A stretch of DNA of 64,000 nt from Paragonimus skrjabini miyazakii (taxonomy: Eukaryota; Platyhelminthes; Trematoda; Plagiorchiida; Troglotrematidae), in assembly GCA_014338405.1 (NCBI GenBank), contig JTDE01000413.1:88022-152021 (forward strand), read 5' to 3'. A program made the translations under genes and the position numbers. A model generated the notes under the pieces. It was given only the letters and a program-made list of their open reading frames with translations. It did no database searches and had not been told where the DNA came from. Below are positions 51,010-62,529 of this stretch, one piece after another (position 1 is the first letter of the stretch; each line of letters begins with the position of its first letter).

Positions 51010-51424
51010 CTGCTTCACTAGCCGTTGTTTTCAAAAGAACTCTGCCGTCATCGGTGACAGATAGATACTTGTTCATATGAGATCCGGAATCTGTGGATGT
51101 TAAGAAGAATGGATCAGTGTGTCGAGAAGACATAAAATATTCCAGGCTTCGTCGAGTGCGTTCCGAACGCATGTAAACTTTGACAAGCGGCTGATCTAAC
51201 AGATGGTTAGATGTGCTTCGACGATTGGCTGTTGTCGATGGGCTCGGAGTGGTTGCAGAACGATCCAATAGGGTATCATTCCAAACAACTAGTTGATGTG
51301 TCGGACTGTTTGTTCGAGGTTCAGTACTACTGTTTTGAGCGAGCTGTCGAGTGGGACTGGATGTTGGTAAACTATGTACACAAACGATGCAGTTTGCAAA
51401 TAGCATAAGCAATGAAACGAAAAT
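51010..51424 (-). CDS. FGF-like ligand, exon 1 (signal peptide and first trefoil strands)
   Basis: First recognisable coding exon of a predicted secreted FGF-like growth factor. From the Met codon at 51404-51406 it encodes 132 residues plus one base. Residues 2-12 are hydrophobic and look like a short signal peptide. A Ser/Thr/Pro-rich stretch follows with two N-glycosylation sequons (NSS at about 25, NDT at about 43). The trefoil starts near residue 75 (VKVYMR, compare L-Y-x-R of FGF strand 1); NKYLSVTDDGRV at 112-123 matches the strand-turn with D-G-R-V. The exon ends ten residues later at CAG|GTAAGG (donor 51004-51009), phase 1, the usual place and phase of the first FGF core intron. Odd: about 22 extra residues between strands 1 and 2. 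The 5' end is uncertain. TTTTCGCAG just above 51424 could be an acceptor, giving a longer hydrophobic core joined to an unseen upstream exon; the frame is also open back to 51820. Confidence 0.72.
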
Positions 51425-52469
51425 CTGCGAAAATTTCGAAAACAGCGGCTGTACACACTTAGTAATAGTGTAAAATATTTTCAGTGACTGAATATTTCCA
51501 GTAGAGGGGTGATCACCAGTGGTAAAAAAAAGTTTATGGCTTTGACGACCATGACAACGTTGTGTTTTCTGAAAGTTAGGACAGAATCCGTGTTTACTTT
51601 CACAGTTGGGCTCAATGAATGAATGGTTCACATTTACCTGGCAGTACTTTCCCATCAAGTAATGATTATGTAAAGCTGGAGTGGAAGGAACATGAACAAC
51701 AACTAGTTCCCTTTCGGAGCAGTTGTTACAGTGATCGAATGGTGGATGGGATCTGCAAATTTTGTGTGTTCCGTGCGAACTCAGATTCATTGTCGAAGCA
51801 ATAGGTCTGTCCAAGGGCACTGCACATCGGGAATTTTGTGAAACAGTTGGGTCTAAGTTCTCAGTTAATCCACACGAGCCACGTAACCTTCTGGTTAATC
51901 ACCCTCTTATCAAAAGGCCCTTGAAATCCACACAATTATGCACCTAGTCGAGCGTGTGCGTCAGGTGGATTGGACCAATCAAAGCTAGGCTAAATACAAT
52001 GCGTGTGTTGTGCATCACATGTGTCCAGCTTTACTATTGGTACAATCCTGCTGGTTATGAATCGGTCGAAAGGGTAGGAAATACTCGGATGCAAAAATAC
52101 ACTAGGTTAGATATGGATTAGCATTTATGTTAGTAATGTCTTTGTTTTCTGTCAATTACCACACCTCACTCGGACTGTTTACTTTCGATATGGTCTTAAG
52201 TACGTGATATCAACATCTCATGCTCAACCGTTGGAATTTTGACGTTGTATCTCGTAAGTCCAGAAAGTGGTTAGTAAAATATCTTGCGTGTTGTAACGCG
52301 TAGACTAAGAGCAAGCAAGAGTCAATTGCAAGCGTAGGTGCACAGTGGAAGCAAGATCACCAATCCACATGGACATCAAACGTCTTGACTGAGCAGTCAC
52401 TCGACTGCTTGCTAAGACATTACGCACACACGCGCACATGCGGTAGGGCGAGCAACTAGTTGTGCTCAT

Positions 52470-52504
52470 GGGGACAGCATGCGCACACACACAAACACAC
52501 ACGA
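52470..52504. repeat. Short CA microsatellite
   Basis: GCATGCGCACACACACAAAC followed by ACACACACGAG. Confidence 0.8.
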
Positions 52505-53847
52505 GAATGCACAGGCACCCGCCCAAAAGGTCGACGTGAACTTAGTATCCTGCGTCAAAAAAGTTTCGTTTTGATGATTCTGAACCAAGTGATCTGTGGT
52601 GCCATTATGGCTCAGGATAACTCATTTGATACGTGGGCTGTTATAAATCATTAAAGTGCACCGGGAGAAACTTTGTCCGAGCAATGCCTAGTTAATCTTG
52701 CCTGCCAAGTGATCCAACTTGGTTAGAACCGAAGTGTTCCTAATTTGTTGTGTGTAAAGTACATTCAAATATCGAACAACATATACCACTATATTGATCA
52801 AAAAGCTGTCATATTTCTTCAAGACATGGTCTACTGAAACTTGAAGTTTCCGTAGGTTAGTCTAAATATTTATCTACTCGGTTACGCTGCCATAACACTA
52901 AAGTGAAAAAGGTTGATACAACTGCAACATGCGTATAAATTAGTTTACAGCTGATCTGTAGGTATTTTTGCTGTATACTGTCCAGTGCTTTTATATCAGA
53001 CCGTTCAATACATGCCTCAATTAAGACAGTTGGAACATAACTGGAACATAAATGTATGATGTTCTAATGGCTAATTTCCGTGCGATAGCATATAAGCGAA
53101 GCAGACGATCAATCTACGTACAGACAGAGGTGAACGTAATGTTGAGTTTACGGCACAGTGAAATTATTTTTCGGACAACAGCCAGACTCATTATATCTGT
53201 CGACTTTCTTCGCATTCATTTACTCGTGTTAGATTTTCACGCGTTTTTGCTTGGAAGCTTTTCTCAATGACAGTGACATAACCACGGTACAGATAGGATT
53301 GTATGTCCGTAGACAAGGCCCAATTGCGAATTGTTTGTGACGGCCACCATACAGGCGAGTCAACGATAAATATGACCAAGAAATTCAGTGTTGATCCAGG
53401 TTACACTTGAATGCTATAATGCGATACAAGGCTATAAAAACATCGAAGGGTGTCCATTTGGTACTGTTCTTTACTAGTGAAACTGTTAAGGTGGATAACT
53501 AGTTCAGCTGATTAATCGGATCACTTTAACTGTAGTCTAGAATGGTCCGATTATTCGGTTTCCACTATGATTGAAAGTAACATACAAGTTGATATACAGA
53601 TAGTGTGACATACTAGTTGGTTTGCGAAGTATTTATCCAGTTACCTAAACAGATACTCCTGAACCGTCTCAGAAAGACTTAATCTAGCTTTCCGCCTTCT
53701 GTATGTCAATAGGACCGAGAAGAAGGATGAAGATTTGCAAGCCTCCTGTTAGAACTACGAAAAAGAACGATTTCAGCATAAATTGCGAAATAAAACCTAT
53801 AAGATGCTGATGAAACTCAGGCGAACAATATTGATATTTTCGGTATC

Positions 53848-53922
53848 AACGGCTGCGACCAAATGTGGGTGATGTTCAATCTACATGAAAACCATATGCT
53901 CCTACTACTCATCAGTAATCAA
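53848..53922 (+). repeat. SINE tail fragment, copy G
   Basis: Only the 3' tail is left: GGGTGATGTTCAATCTACATGAAAACC and CTCCTACTACTCATCAGTAATC, as in other copies. Confidence 0.6.
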
Positions 53923-56090
53923 CAAATATCACAACTGTATGACCTTTCATGAGTAAGCGCATGTACTACCATTCCAAATTCCATGTTTCTTTAGGCTGTA
54001 CGGCAAACTTCGCGTATGTCTGCTGAGAATAAAAAACAGAACACATATGCAGGCCTTTTATGTTAGTTCAATGCGGTTACGAATCACACCTTAATTTCAA
54101 CCTATTTCATGCGACAAAATTGTTAGTCCGATTTTACCTAATGTTATATGTGGTTGTTGCTGAGTGGTGTTAATTTATCATGTGGAAAACGTACACGACC
54201 GCTTGTATGGATAACTGGATAATTCCACAACGATAGCAACCTAGTAGGCTTGAATTGTTGTTAATTGTCAAAATCAATGTTTATGAAAAACTCACTCCAA
54301 ATAAGAAACACTAACACGTCTTTTTTGTATAACCGTTAGGTTATCTGGCAGCAAACACCGTTCAATGATATTGATCTGAAACATGTTCACTACACGATCG
54401 TTGCTTGTGAAAAGCGTGTTATTAAGATAATTTTATTTATGTCTCACCAGTAAAGTCTCCTGTCTATATTACCTTCTTTACACAATCTGTTAATTTTCTC
54501 ACTAAATGGATATCGCATGATTTGACTCAAGCATGCATACTCTTATTTGCATGTTTACGCCAATCTAAGCAACCAGGTATATTATAACTGTTCATTATCT
54601 AATTTTCAATTTTGTATTTTATCATTTTAAGTCAATTGCAGCTGAGCTCTTGGTGAACGGTATTTCGATATCGGTAACAAACAGGAGGAACATAATGACT
54701 TATGCGGGAAGTTAGTGGATTCGAGTCTCAAGCCCGTTAATCAGTGTCACCAATAAAAAAATGTTTTATGCTGTATTATTAATGATAATTCATGGTGTGT
54801 ATAAATAGTACCACATTCCTAACTTCTGGGAACCATATTGTCTTAGAGTGGAAGAACTTACCTTCATGTTTATTTTTCTGTATGCAAAATCAACCGATGT
54901 AAAAAACCATTCCTTTCAAACTATTGCTCTTGGAGTTTTCCGGTTTGCTTACATGCACATCACCGTGTAGAATGTGATACGAAAGTCGTCGTTACCCATC
55001 AAAAACGAGAGTATTTCAGCCCAGTCACATTTGTTCATCACACCCAGTTTCGCTTCTTGACGCACCTTGAGGGAATGGACTTCAAACCAGGAAATGTTTA
55101 AAGTCTCCGTACACTATATGTGTACAAAATTAAAACACAACACTAGTTCAGGGAAACCACGGAGTTCGGTCAGATAAACATCTTATAACAGCTCACCATC
55201 ACTTCTGGTCTGCCTACAAGACAACCACATTTTCGAACTAGAATTAACTGAGTATATGTTCAAATGTTTTCCTCACCGATACAATTCCTTGAAAAGAAAC
55301 AGCATGCAACTAAAACACTCCAAGAACTTGAAGACTGACGATTGTCAGGAGTCGGTAAGGAAGAGATGATACTTTTAAATTTTGTCATCCGGGACTCTGT
55401 GTCTTGCTACTTTATTTCACAGAATATGCATAAATGTATACATATATTCACATGAAACTCGAAAATAGTAAACCTGTGGCTCCTAAAATTATGCGTTTAC
55501 AATGGGATATTATTTCAAGTGACTCAATAAAACCGCTCAGAATTTCTGGAGTAAATACTGTGGTTATTGGGATAAACTAAATAAGTTTGAAAAACGTTCC
55601 TTCATTTTGTGGTAACTGTCAAGGGTGAACTACACAGATAGCCATTTTAGAACTTCATAACAAAATATGATAATGTGTGTGCTATTTACGAACAGTAGAT
55701 GTGACCTCGTGAAATTATCTCAGAACAGCAACATGCTTATGAGAAGGAAAATCTAAGCTGCATAACGGTCATCTAGTTACCATCAATATTTATTTGAACT
55801 GGAAGGAAGGTAGTTGTGATAAATTTCCATGAACGAACGAGTCAGATGAGAATCACTGACTAATAAATATCACCAGCAGCAGACAACTGGCGAACATATG
55901 AAACCGCTAACAGTGAGCGAGTTTTTAAAACCCGTTTAATCACCGCACGACAAAGTCAATATGTACCACGCAGTAGTATCAGGGTTTACACAACAATTGA
56001 AGTATACGAAGCCATTCAGAGAACTACGTTTTTCTTGTTAACAATAACAACGTGAATCACGTATAAACGAGTTAGCTCTAACTTACTGTC

Positions 56091-56662
56091 TGAACATCAA
56101 CCAGAATTGATAACACCTGTCGCATTCCCGTAGACACTCCACTCGGCCCATTTCGAAACGAAGCACTAAACTCAAGTTTCGCTCTTATCAGAGCTCGTCA
56201 GTAGTGCATATCCTTGTCACGGCTAAGGTTAGAACTCCAACCACGCTTTCATGAGGCAACCATGTTGACCACTGCATCATTGACTTCGCATTAGGTAAGA
56301 CCGAATTGTCATACGTGAAAGCTCAACCATCTTCGCTCGTGAGTAATGGTCACGTTGCTCGATCGCCTCGACAGGAGACACAGTACCTGTGCTTATAAAT
56401 TTGAACAATGACCATTCGGTTAAGAATTCCCTCCAAGTTGAAGTCACAGAAATCATTAACTTGTTGGGCGGTATTCTGACTACTGATGAGTAATACGACA
56501 GGATATGCACTACTGACGTGCTCTTATGAGAACGAAACTCGAGTTTAGTACCTTGTTTCGAAAGGGGCCGACCGAAAAGTCTATGGGAATGTGACGGTTT
56601 CAATCAGTTTTGGGTAGTGTTCAATCTGTATGAAAACCAACATCCTCTGCAACTCATTAGCT
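56091..56662. repeat. SINE copy H: minus unit followed by inverted plus body
   Basis: 56091-56492 is a long minus-oriented unit with B-box region (GTCACGGCTAAGGTTAGAACTCC), A-box region (TGTTGACCACTGCATCATTGAC), and the full pre-A-box part to TTGTTGGGCGGTATTCTGACTACTGATGAGTAA. 56500-56662 is a body in plus orientation (AGGATATGCACTACTGACG to GAAAACCAACATCC). The two together form an imperfect palindrome. Confidence 0.7.
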
Positions 56663-58085
56663 AGCTCTAACAGAAAATGAATTTTCATTAGTTGTTTACA
56701 TAGGATTGAATCATACAAAGCCCACATTAGTAATGTCCATTGTGTTGGCTGCTACGACCTTGCAAAAGAAAATTTTTCACTCACAAACAACAGCCGAGAC
56801 AAAATTTGGATGTCATGGAATGGCGCTCTATACTGTCGATCGGATACTTCTATTATTGTATATGTTCCCGTTGTGATATCGACTGACTGCACAATTTATG
56901 GATGAAAATTCGTGACGAAAAATCTTTGTTCGGATTTGTGAAATACTTACTGTTATTCTTATAACCGCAGAAAAAACAGATTTCAGTTTTTTAAACCACC
57001 AAAAATTTTGGAAGCCTGTACTGAGAATAATGGTTTTTCAAAAGCGTCTCTTTGCAAAGTAATGAACGATAGTATTCGGAAGGAAATTGGCTGCAACCCA
57101 CGTATGGCTTTTTTGACATCTACATAAGTATTATCTGGAATGGATTGCTACATTAAGTAATAAACTAATAAATGTGAAGCTCTTCATCATTGATTTTTGA
57201 AAAATATTCACAAGCTTCGGATGAACAATATTTATAATTTTAAGGAGATTAAGTAAATTTCAGCAAGGTTAAATTGCAAGCTTCAACTGCAAAATCAAAC
57301 ATTTTATGAGCAAGACCATCTTCTCAATCTCAAAACATTAGTCTGAGAATCAGTGTCCTAATCGCTTATTCCGAAGTATCTAAATCCTACCCGTAAGTGT
57401 TAGATGAAGGTGCGGTCATAGAATTTTAAGATATAACGGTTCAAATTAGAGTGTTGATGGTAAATTTACCCCTAGATTGTCATTGCTTGAACGCCACTCA
57501 AATTTGATTGCAGGTTTTCTGTTCAACCATGCTTTTCCGTCAGCTTATCTGAATGCACAGGCTGCGAGTTAGTGTGAGTGGTACGTGGTCTGCATAGTTT
57601 TCATCCTCAAACTGCAATCAGTAACCAAAATATTGATGGCACAGATCAATAAGATCGTATGCTTCATCCCATATATGGGCGTCGAAAATAGCAAGCAAAA
57701 ATAAACCTTTTATATCCCTATTGAATCAGTCAGCAAAATTGAACACCACTCCCACCAATTTTATTGAGACGATTCATGGAAAACAGTGACTTTCGCCGGA
57801 CAAAAGATCCAGGCTTCTAGAGCAACCCACCTACTGAGTTATGAAGTGACTTTTAGTTTTCATGTTTTAACTTTGGATGCTTCAGTCTGATCATTTATTC
57901 GTGTCCATTCTGATTTTAATGGATGTGTGTTCAACGTCCACCACAACCACAAGAATTGGTACAAAAATTCAAGTTTGGATGAGGATATGTAATAGTAATG
58001 AGTACTAGGTAGACCGAAGTTCAGGTCTGGTATTTTCCATCTAAGTGGGCTAGCAGAAAACGTTATTGAAATTTATGAGCTGCAG

Positions 58086-58264
58086 GCAAATCTGAGCGAT
58101 GTCAAAGTTGCAGCTACCCAAAAACTCTGCATTTGATCACTTCACGCGCTTGTACTAAAGAGCTGGAACTGACGACGAGCAAATTGGTTAATTTACATAA
58201 TAGACGAAAAGCAGTCCATAGACACTATCCGGAAGTCTGGATAATGATCTCGATTGTCTACGAG
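58086..58264 (+). CDS. Possible isolated internal exon, unidentified
   Basis: Frame open between GAGCTGCAG (ending 58085; alternative acceptor GTTGCAG ending 58113) and a near-perfect donor GAG|GTAAGT at 58265. Phase 1 in, phase 0 out for the longer form. It encodes KSERCQSCSYPKTLHL at the start, a C-x-x-C, then a basic stretch with HNRRKAVHRHYPEVW. Not recognised. It lies upstream of the FGF-like gene on the opposite strand; no partner exon was identified. Confidence 0.3.
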
Positions 58265-59039
58265 GTAAGTTCAACGTCAGATTTAGTGGGGAGGGAGATC
58301 TCATCTCAATCAATGTACATTCATCGATACAACGAAAACCTCTTCAACAGTTCAACTTTGAGTAATGAAGAAATTTCTAGAATTGATTTTTATCCGGCTG
58401 TGAATAATTTGATATCAGTGTACGAAGTTGTTCCATCTCACTAATTCCAAAGAATCTATACAGTACTATCCTGAAGCACGTGGAGTAATCTCCTTATCTG
58501 TTACTTTTTCCATGATAAACCCCACGTAATTCGTGACAAATTTACAGCCAGTAACAGATGTTAAGTCAGCGACAGGTTGAAAAAGTTTCGGAAACTCTGA
58601 AACTGCTATAACTCATTGGGATGTGATTGGTTCCAAGTAACCCGTCAGCTTTTACAAAGAATCCATTCTAACTCTGTCACCCATAAGATGACAGTGCAGT
58701 AGTGCACACTGGCTTGCCACTCAAGTGAATCCGACGTTTAAAAGGAAACTATCCAAACCAAGTAAGTTAAACATTTCCGCGATTGGGTTCAGAGTAAGCC
58801 AACCCATTTGTCTTCCGCGTTCTTTTTATACTCTCAATTGCTTTCGGTGCATCTAAAGGGTGCAAATGAAATATGCTAAGTGTTCTGCTTTTTAATAAGT
58901 CAGATCTCATCTCGGTCGCCTAATCCAAAGAAGAGGGTTGGCTTGAGGGTTCAGCATAAAATTAATCCACAAATCGTCGGTAAAGAGAACAAAGTTTACA
59001 GTCCGGTTGGGACTGGTGACCGGTGATTGTTCGGTTAGT

Positions 59040-59670
59040 ACGCTGTTCGGATAGTGTTCGTCCACTCAGGACGCTTAAGTCACTCTGCAGGAGGTTGCGA
59101 CGGAAGCAGCGCAGCAGTTCAAAAAATCACAAATGAAGGCGAGTCTGATGTAATGGATCTGTCTAGGCAGAGAGTCAAGGGCCGATGGGGCTGTTGCGAC
59201 TACTATCTCTTGTTGTCGGCGGCGAGTGACCAAAATCATTCATAAACACTTCTAAGGTGGTCTAGTCATTGACGGTATCTGACACATCTTACCAACCCGT
59301 TGAGGAAGATGACCATTAAGGTAGGCGGAGACTGGAGATGTCCTCACGTCATACGGATAGCATGCCAGACGGACTTCATCCTGCCCGCGAGCCCATATGC
59401 TGCCGCTGGGGTATCTTAAACCCGTTTGTGGCGGAGTAACATGTCATAGTGCCGTCAGTGTGGTAATGTGGCACTTTATAAGAGGTTCCGCTTTCTACCG
59501 TGAATCTGCTACGCCCTGGTAGTAATACCACCCACTGTTTGTGTCCGCTTATTCACCAAAAAACCTTACTTAGTCTGCAGTTAGCCCCCAGGTGAAAAAT
59601 TGTATCTCAATCCGCAGCTTAAAATGGCGCGTGGCGGCGCTGAGCTAGCCAGCCGGATTATCCGGGTACC
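59040..59670. other. GC-richer segment, probably an unclassified repeat
   Basis: Visibly richer in G+C and CpG than its surroundings: GGAGGTTGCGACGGAAGCAG, TTGTCGGCGGCGAGTGACC, CTGCCCGCGAGCCCATATGC, AATGGCGCGTGGCGGCGCTG. No long conserved frame. In a flatworm genome such islands are often retroelement 5' regions or satellite-like repeats; I cannot place it in a family. Confidence 0.35.
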
Positions 59671-61566
59671 GAGTTTTAACTTACTGAGCTATGAAAGTCA
59701 AATACAGTCTGAGAACACGTTCACATTGTCAGCGAGGTGGATACGATGATTACAGATCACTCTGAATTAAATTTCACCAGAGTTGCGACTCGAGTAGCAG
59801 ATATTTCAGGTGGGAAAAAACATACACGACAATGTTTTTCCACACTCCAGTATTATGCCTGCTGCTGAAACCTCCTTATAAGGCCTCAATCCAAAATGCC
59901 GCACCGTAGCAACTAAAACGGTAAAACTGGTAAACTTAGGGATTATTACCAGAGAAAGTAGCAATTCTATTAAGTGAGTTTTAAAAAACAATTCAAATCC
60001 TATAAACGACTTGGGTGTTGAACATTACCGCAGAATGATTTTGGAAAGGAGAACGGTCGTGGTATGCTTACCTGAGCGATCTGCATTGAACATCACGGCA
60101 GTTCATTGACACATCCTTTTTCAACATATGATAACATTCTGTTTCAATCGTTAGCCTCGTACCATATGATCTAGGACAAATGTGAGCAGTACTCAGGGTT
60201 AAATGGATGAACCTGACTCTAATCAACGTACACGACGTGTAGTGATGTCCCTGGAAACTAAGAGCATCATTCACATCATGATTCAACTCATGTAGGATTC
60301 CAATGAATAATATACATTGCCTGAATCGAGATTGTCCAGAGTAAAATTGTCATGATGCGTTTAAATAGGAATTAAACGAAAATGTGGAAGACCTGATGTC
60401 AATCTGGTCAGAGTTAGCAATTATGTTTCGGTGCTTTATTCCCATTCAGTTTTGTTATGTGTTGAATACCTGACAGAATACCATGAAGTCAGTAGCGTTG
60501 ATTCATCACGACACGGCTAATGTTGTCGGTGCAGAGATGGTTACCAGCACCGTAGGTGATGTTTGTGCCTCCGGTAACATCGTAATAAACCCGTTACACA
60601 GACAAATAAGATTAGAGGTAATAATTCCTGTCTTAGTTAGTCTGAACGAAGCGAGGTGATAACCTTGAGAAAATGCAGTATCGCCTAACTGCTACATGAT
60701 TTGATGAACCTACAAGTCGCTCGTACTTGTTGCACGGAAAACCGGCTGAAATTGGCAAACCTGCGACTGGTATGGAAACCAGTTTTCTGGGGCCAAACCG
60801 TTGTTTGTGTAGGTGTTCCGATCAACGTTCTGGTTTGATAGAGCAGTCTGGCCATATGTTCGAATCGCTGGAATTAGGTCAAACCAACAAACGTTGTCCG
60901 ACGTTTGACGCATGTTCATAATTCACACCAAACGCGTTCAAGTAACTGTCGGCCGGCTACTTTGTAAACCCTTTGAAAGTGTGTGCGCATGTACGTAACG
61001 GGCATGTTTTGACTGCCGTGATGCGAACCACTATTTACATGTCGGTCGATTTCAATCCCGTTCGGGGTGCCTAGATCATGAACGCCGACTTAACACGCGA
61101 CTGACCGTCGTTTCTACTACATGTGTCGATCGCTAATTAATGGTTAAAACAACCAAATAACCAGTTTACTCACATTTGAAAACATGCTCCCAAAAAACAT
61201 TATTTGACTACTCAGACTGATTTTATTTAAGCAGGACTGCTTTAGTATAATATTTCTTCATAAACTCGTGAATTTCGTTGAATATTTGCAAAGTACAATG
61301 CATCAAACATGTTTATGCAACAAACGACTATACCTGGCCTTTTGACCTGACAGAAGAAACCGTGCTTTATTTAGGTTCATTACTAAATCGATCAGATCCA
61401 GTGACAGGTAGGGTGCAACTATTTTTTTAAATGACTGGTAGGTCGTCCGTAAGTTTCAGTTGGTTCTCTTTTGTTGGCTCTGTGCTGACTCTCATCATGC
61501 ACTTTTCATAGTACTCTGAACTAAACATTATGAGCCGCTAGACTAATGCTGGCTTACTAATAAAAC

Positions 61567-61805
61567 ATGAAAAGCAGAGTTGAGGAACAACCCCGAATAA
61601 TGAGAAACCTGAGAGGGATGTCTCTTGAAGAACGTAAGGTGTCAGTTGTGTACACTGGTATGAATCTTGCACAAGATATGTTTTTCGAAAAATCCCAACC
61701 AAATGAGACTCGTGCATTGACGGCTGAATATGCTTATCGTACCAATGATGATAGCATTTTAGGTAAACTCAGAATTATACACAATCAATTGACAGTCAAG
61801 AACAT
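61567..61805 (+). CDS. Possible first coding exon of an unidentified gene
   Basis: An ATG preceded by an in-frame TAA opens 79 codons of hydrophilic, coding-like sequence (EEQPRIMRNLRGMSLEERK near the start, YRTNDDSILGKLRIIHNQL near the end) up to a donor AT|GTAAGT at 61806, phase 2. A possible acceptor ACTTACCAG at 62468 would add about 19 residues and then a stop at 62527-62529. No family recognised. Confidence 0.3.
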
Positions 61806-62529
61806 GTAAGTTTATCCATCGGCCACACGTAAGCTTGGAGGTGTTTGCAAAATGACCGTGGTTTTTTGACTCTTATCAATTGTTCCACTGAGAGTTTTGT
61901 TGAGCAAAGAGATCGTTAGTCGCAAACTGTTTCTTCTGATTAACAATGTCCATTTAACTAAGAATATCGGAATAGGAAACACTGACTGTCATGTTACAGT
62001 CATACAGGGGATGTTCATGCACCTAAGACCGTCGCGTAGCTTACAAGTCTAATTTGTCATTCAATTAATACCAGTCTAAAATCACGACAGGGCTACAACT
62101 TACACAAAAATAAGGCACATATTTGTGGATGGTCGTGCATAACGTTGAATTAAGTGTATAAAACCTGACAACACATTTGTGCTCACTTGAGGAATTACAA
62201 CGAACGGGTTGTCTCTTGCGAAAATAATGCACTGGGACATCCAAGTGGACATTCAGACACTAGGTTACTGTGGACAAACAGTTACGAAGCACGTACACCG
62301 ATAGAGTTTCTATCGTTTCTCATAATTTCTCGCATAACTTGTTGGTGACACTTTCAACAGAAAACGCACCACTTCACAAGTACCGAATCATCAGCTCTGT
62401 AATTCAGCAGGATGACACGAAAACGCGAGTAACATGATAACGAAATAATGGTCATTGGCACTTACCAGGCGGGACTTGGTGCTCAGCACTGGAACCCAGT
62501 ATGGGGTTACCAAGACGTATATGTTGTAA

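Larger units (their letters stand above)
51425..56090. other. Upstream flank of the FGF-like gene
   Basis: Should contain the promoter and any 5' exons of the minus-strand gene. The minus frame stays open to 51820, but no promoter element is convincing. Contains a CA microsatellite and SINE fragment G. Confidence 0.3.
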
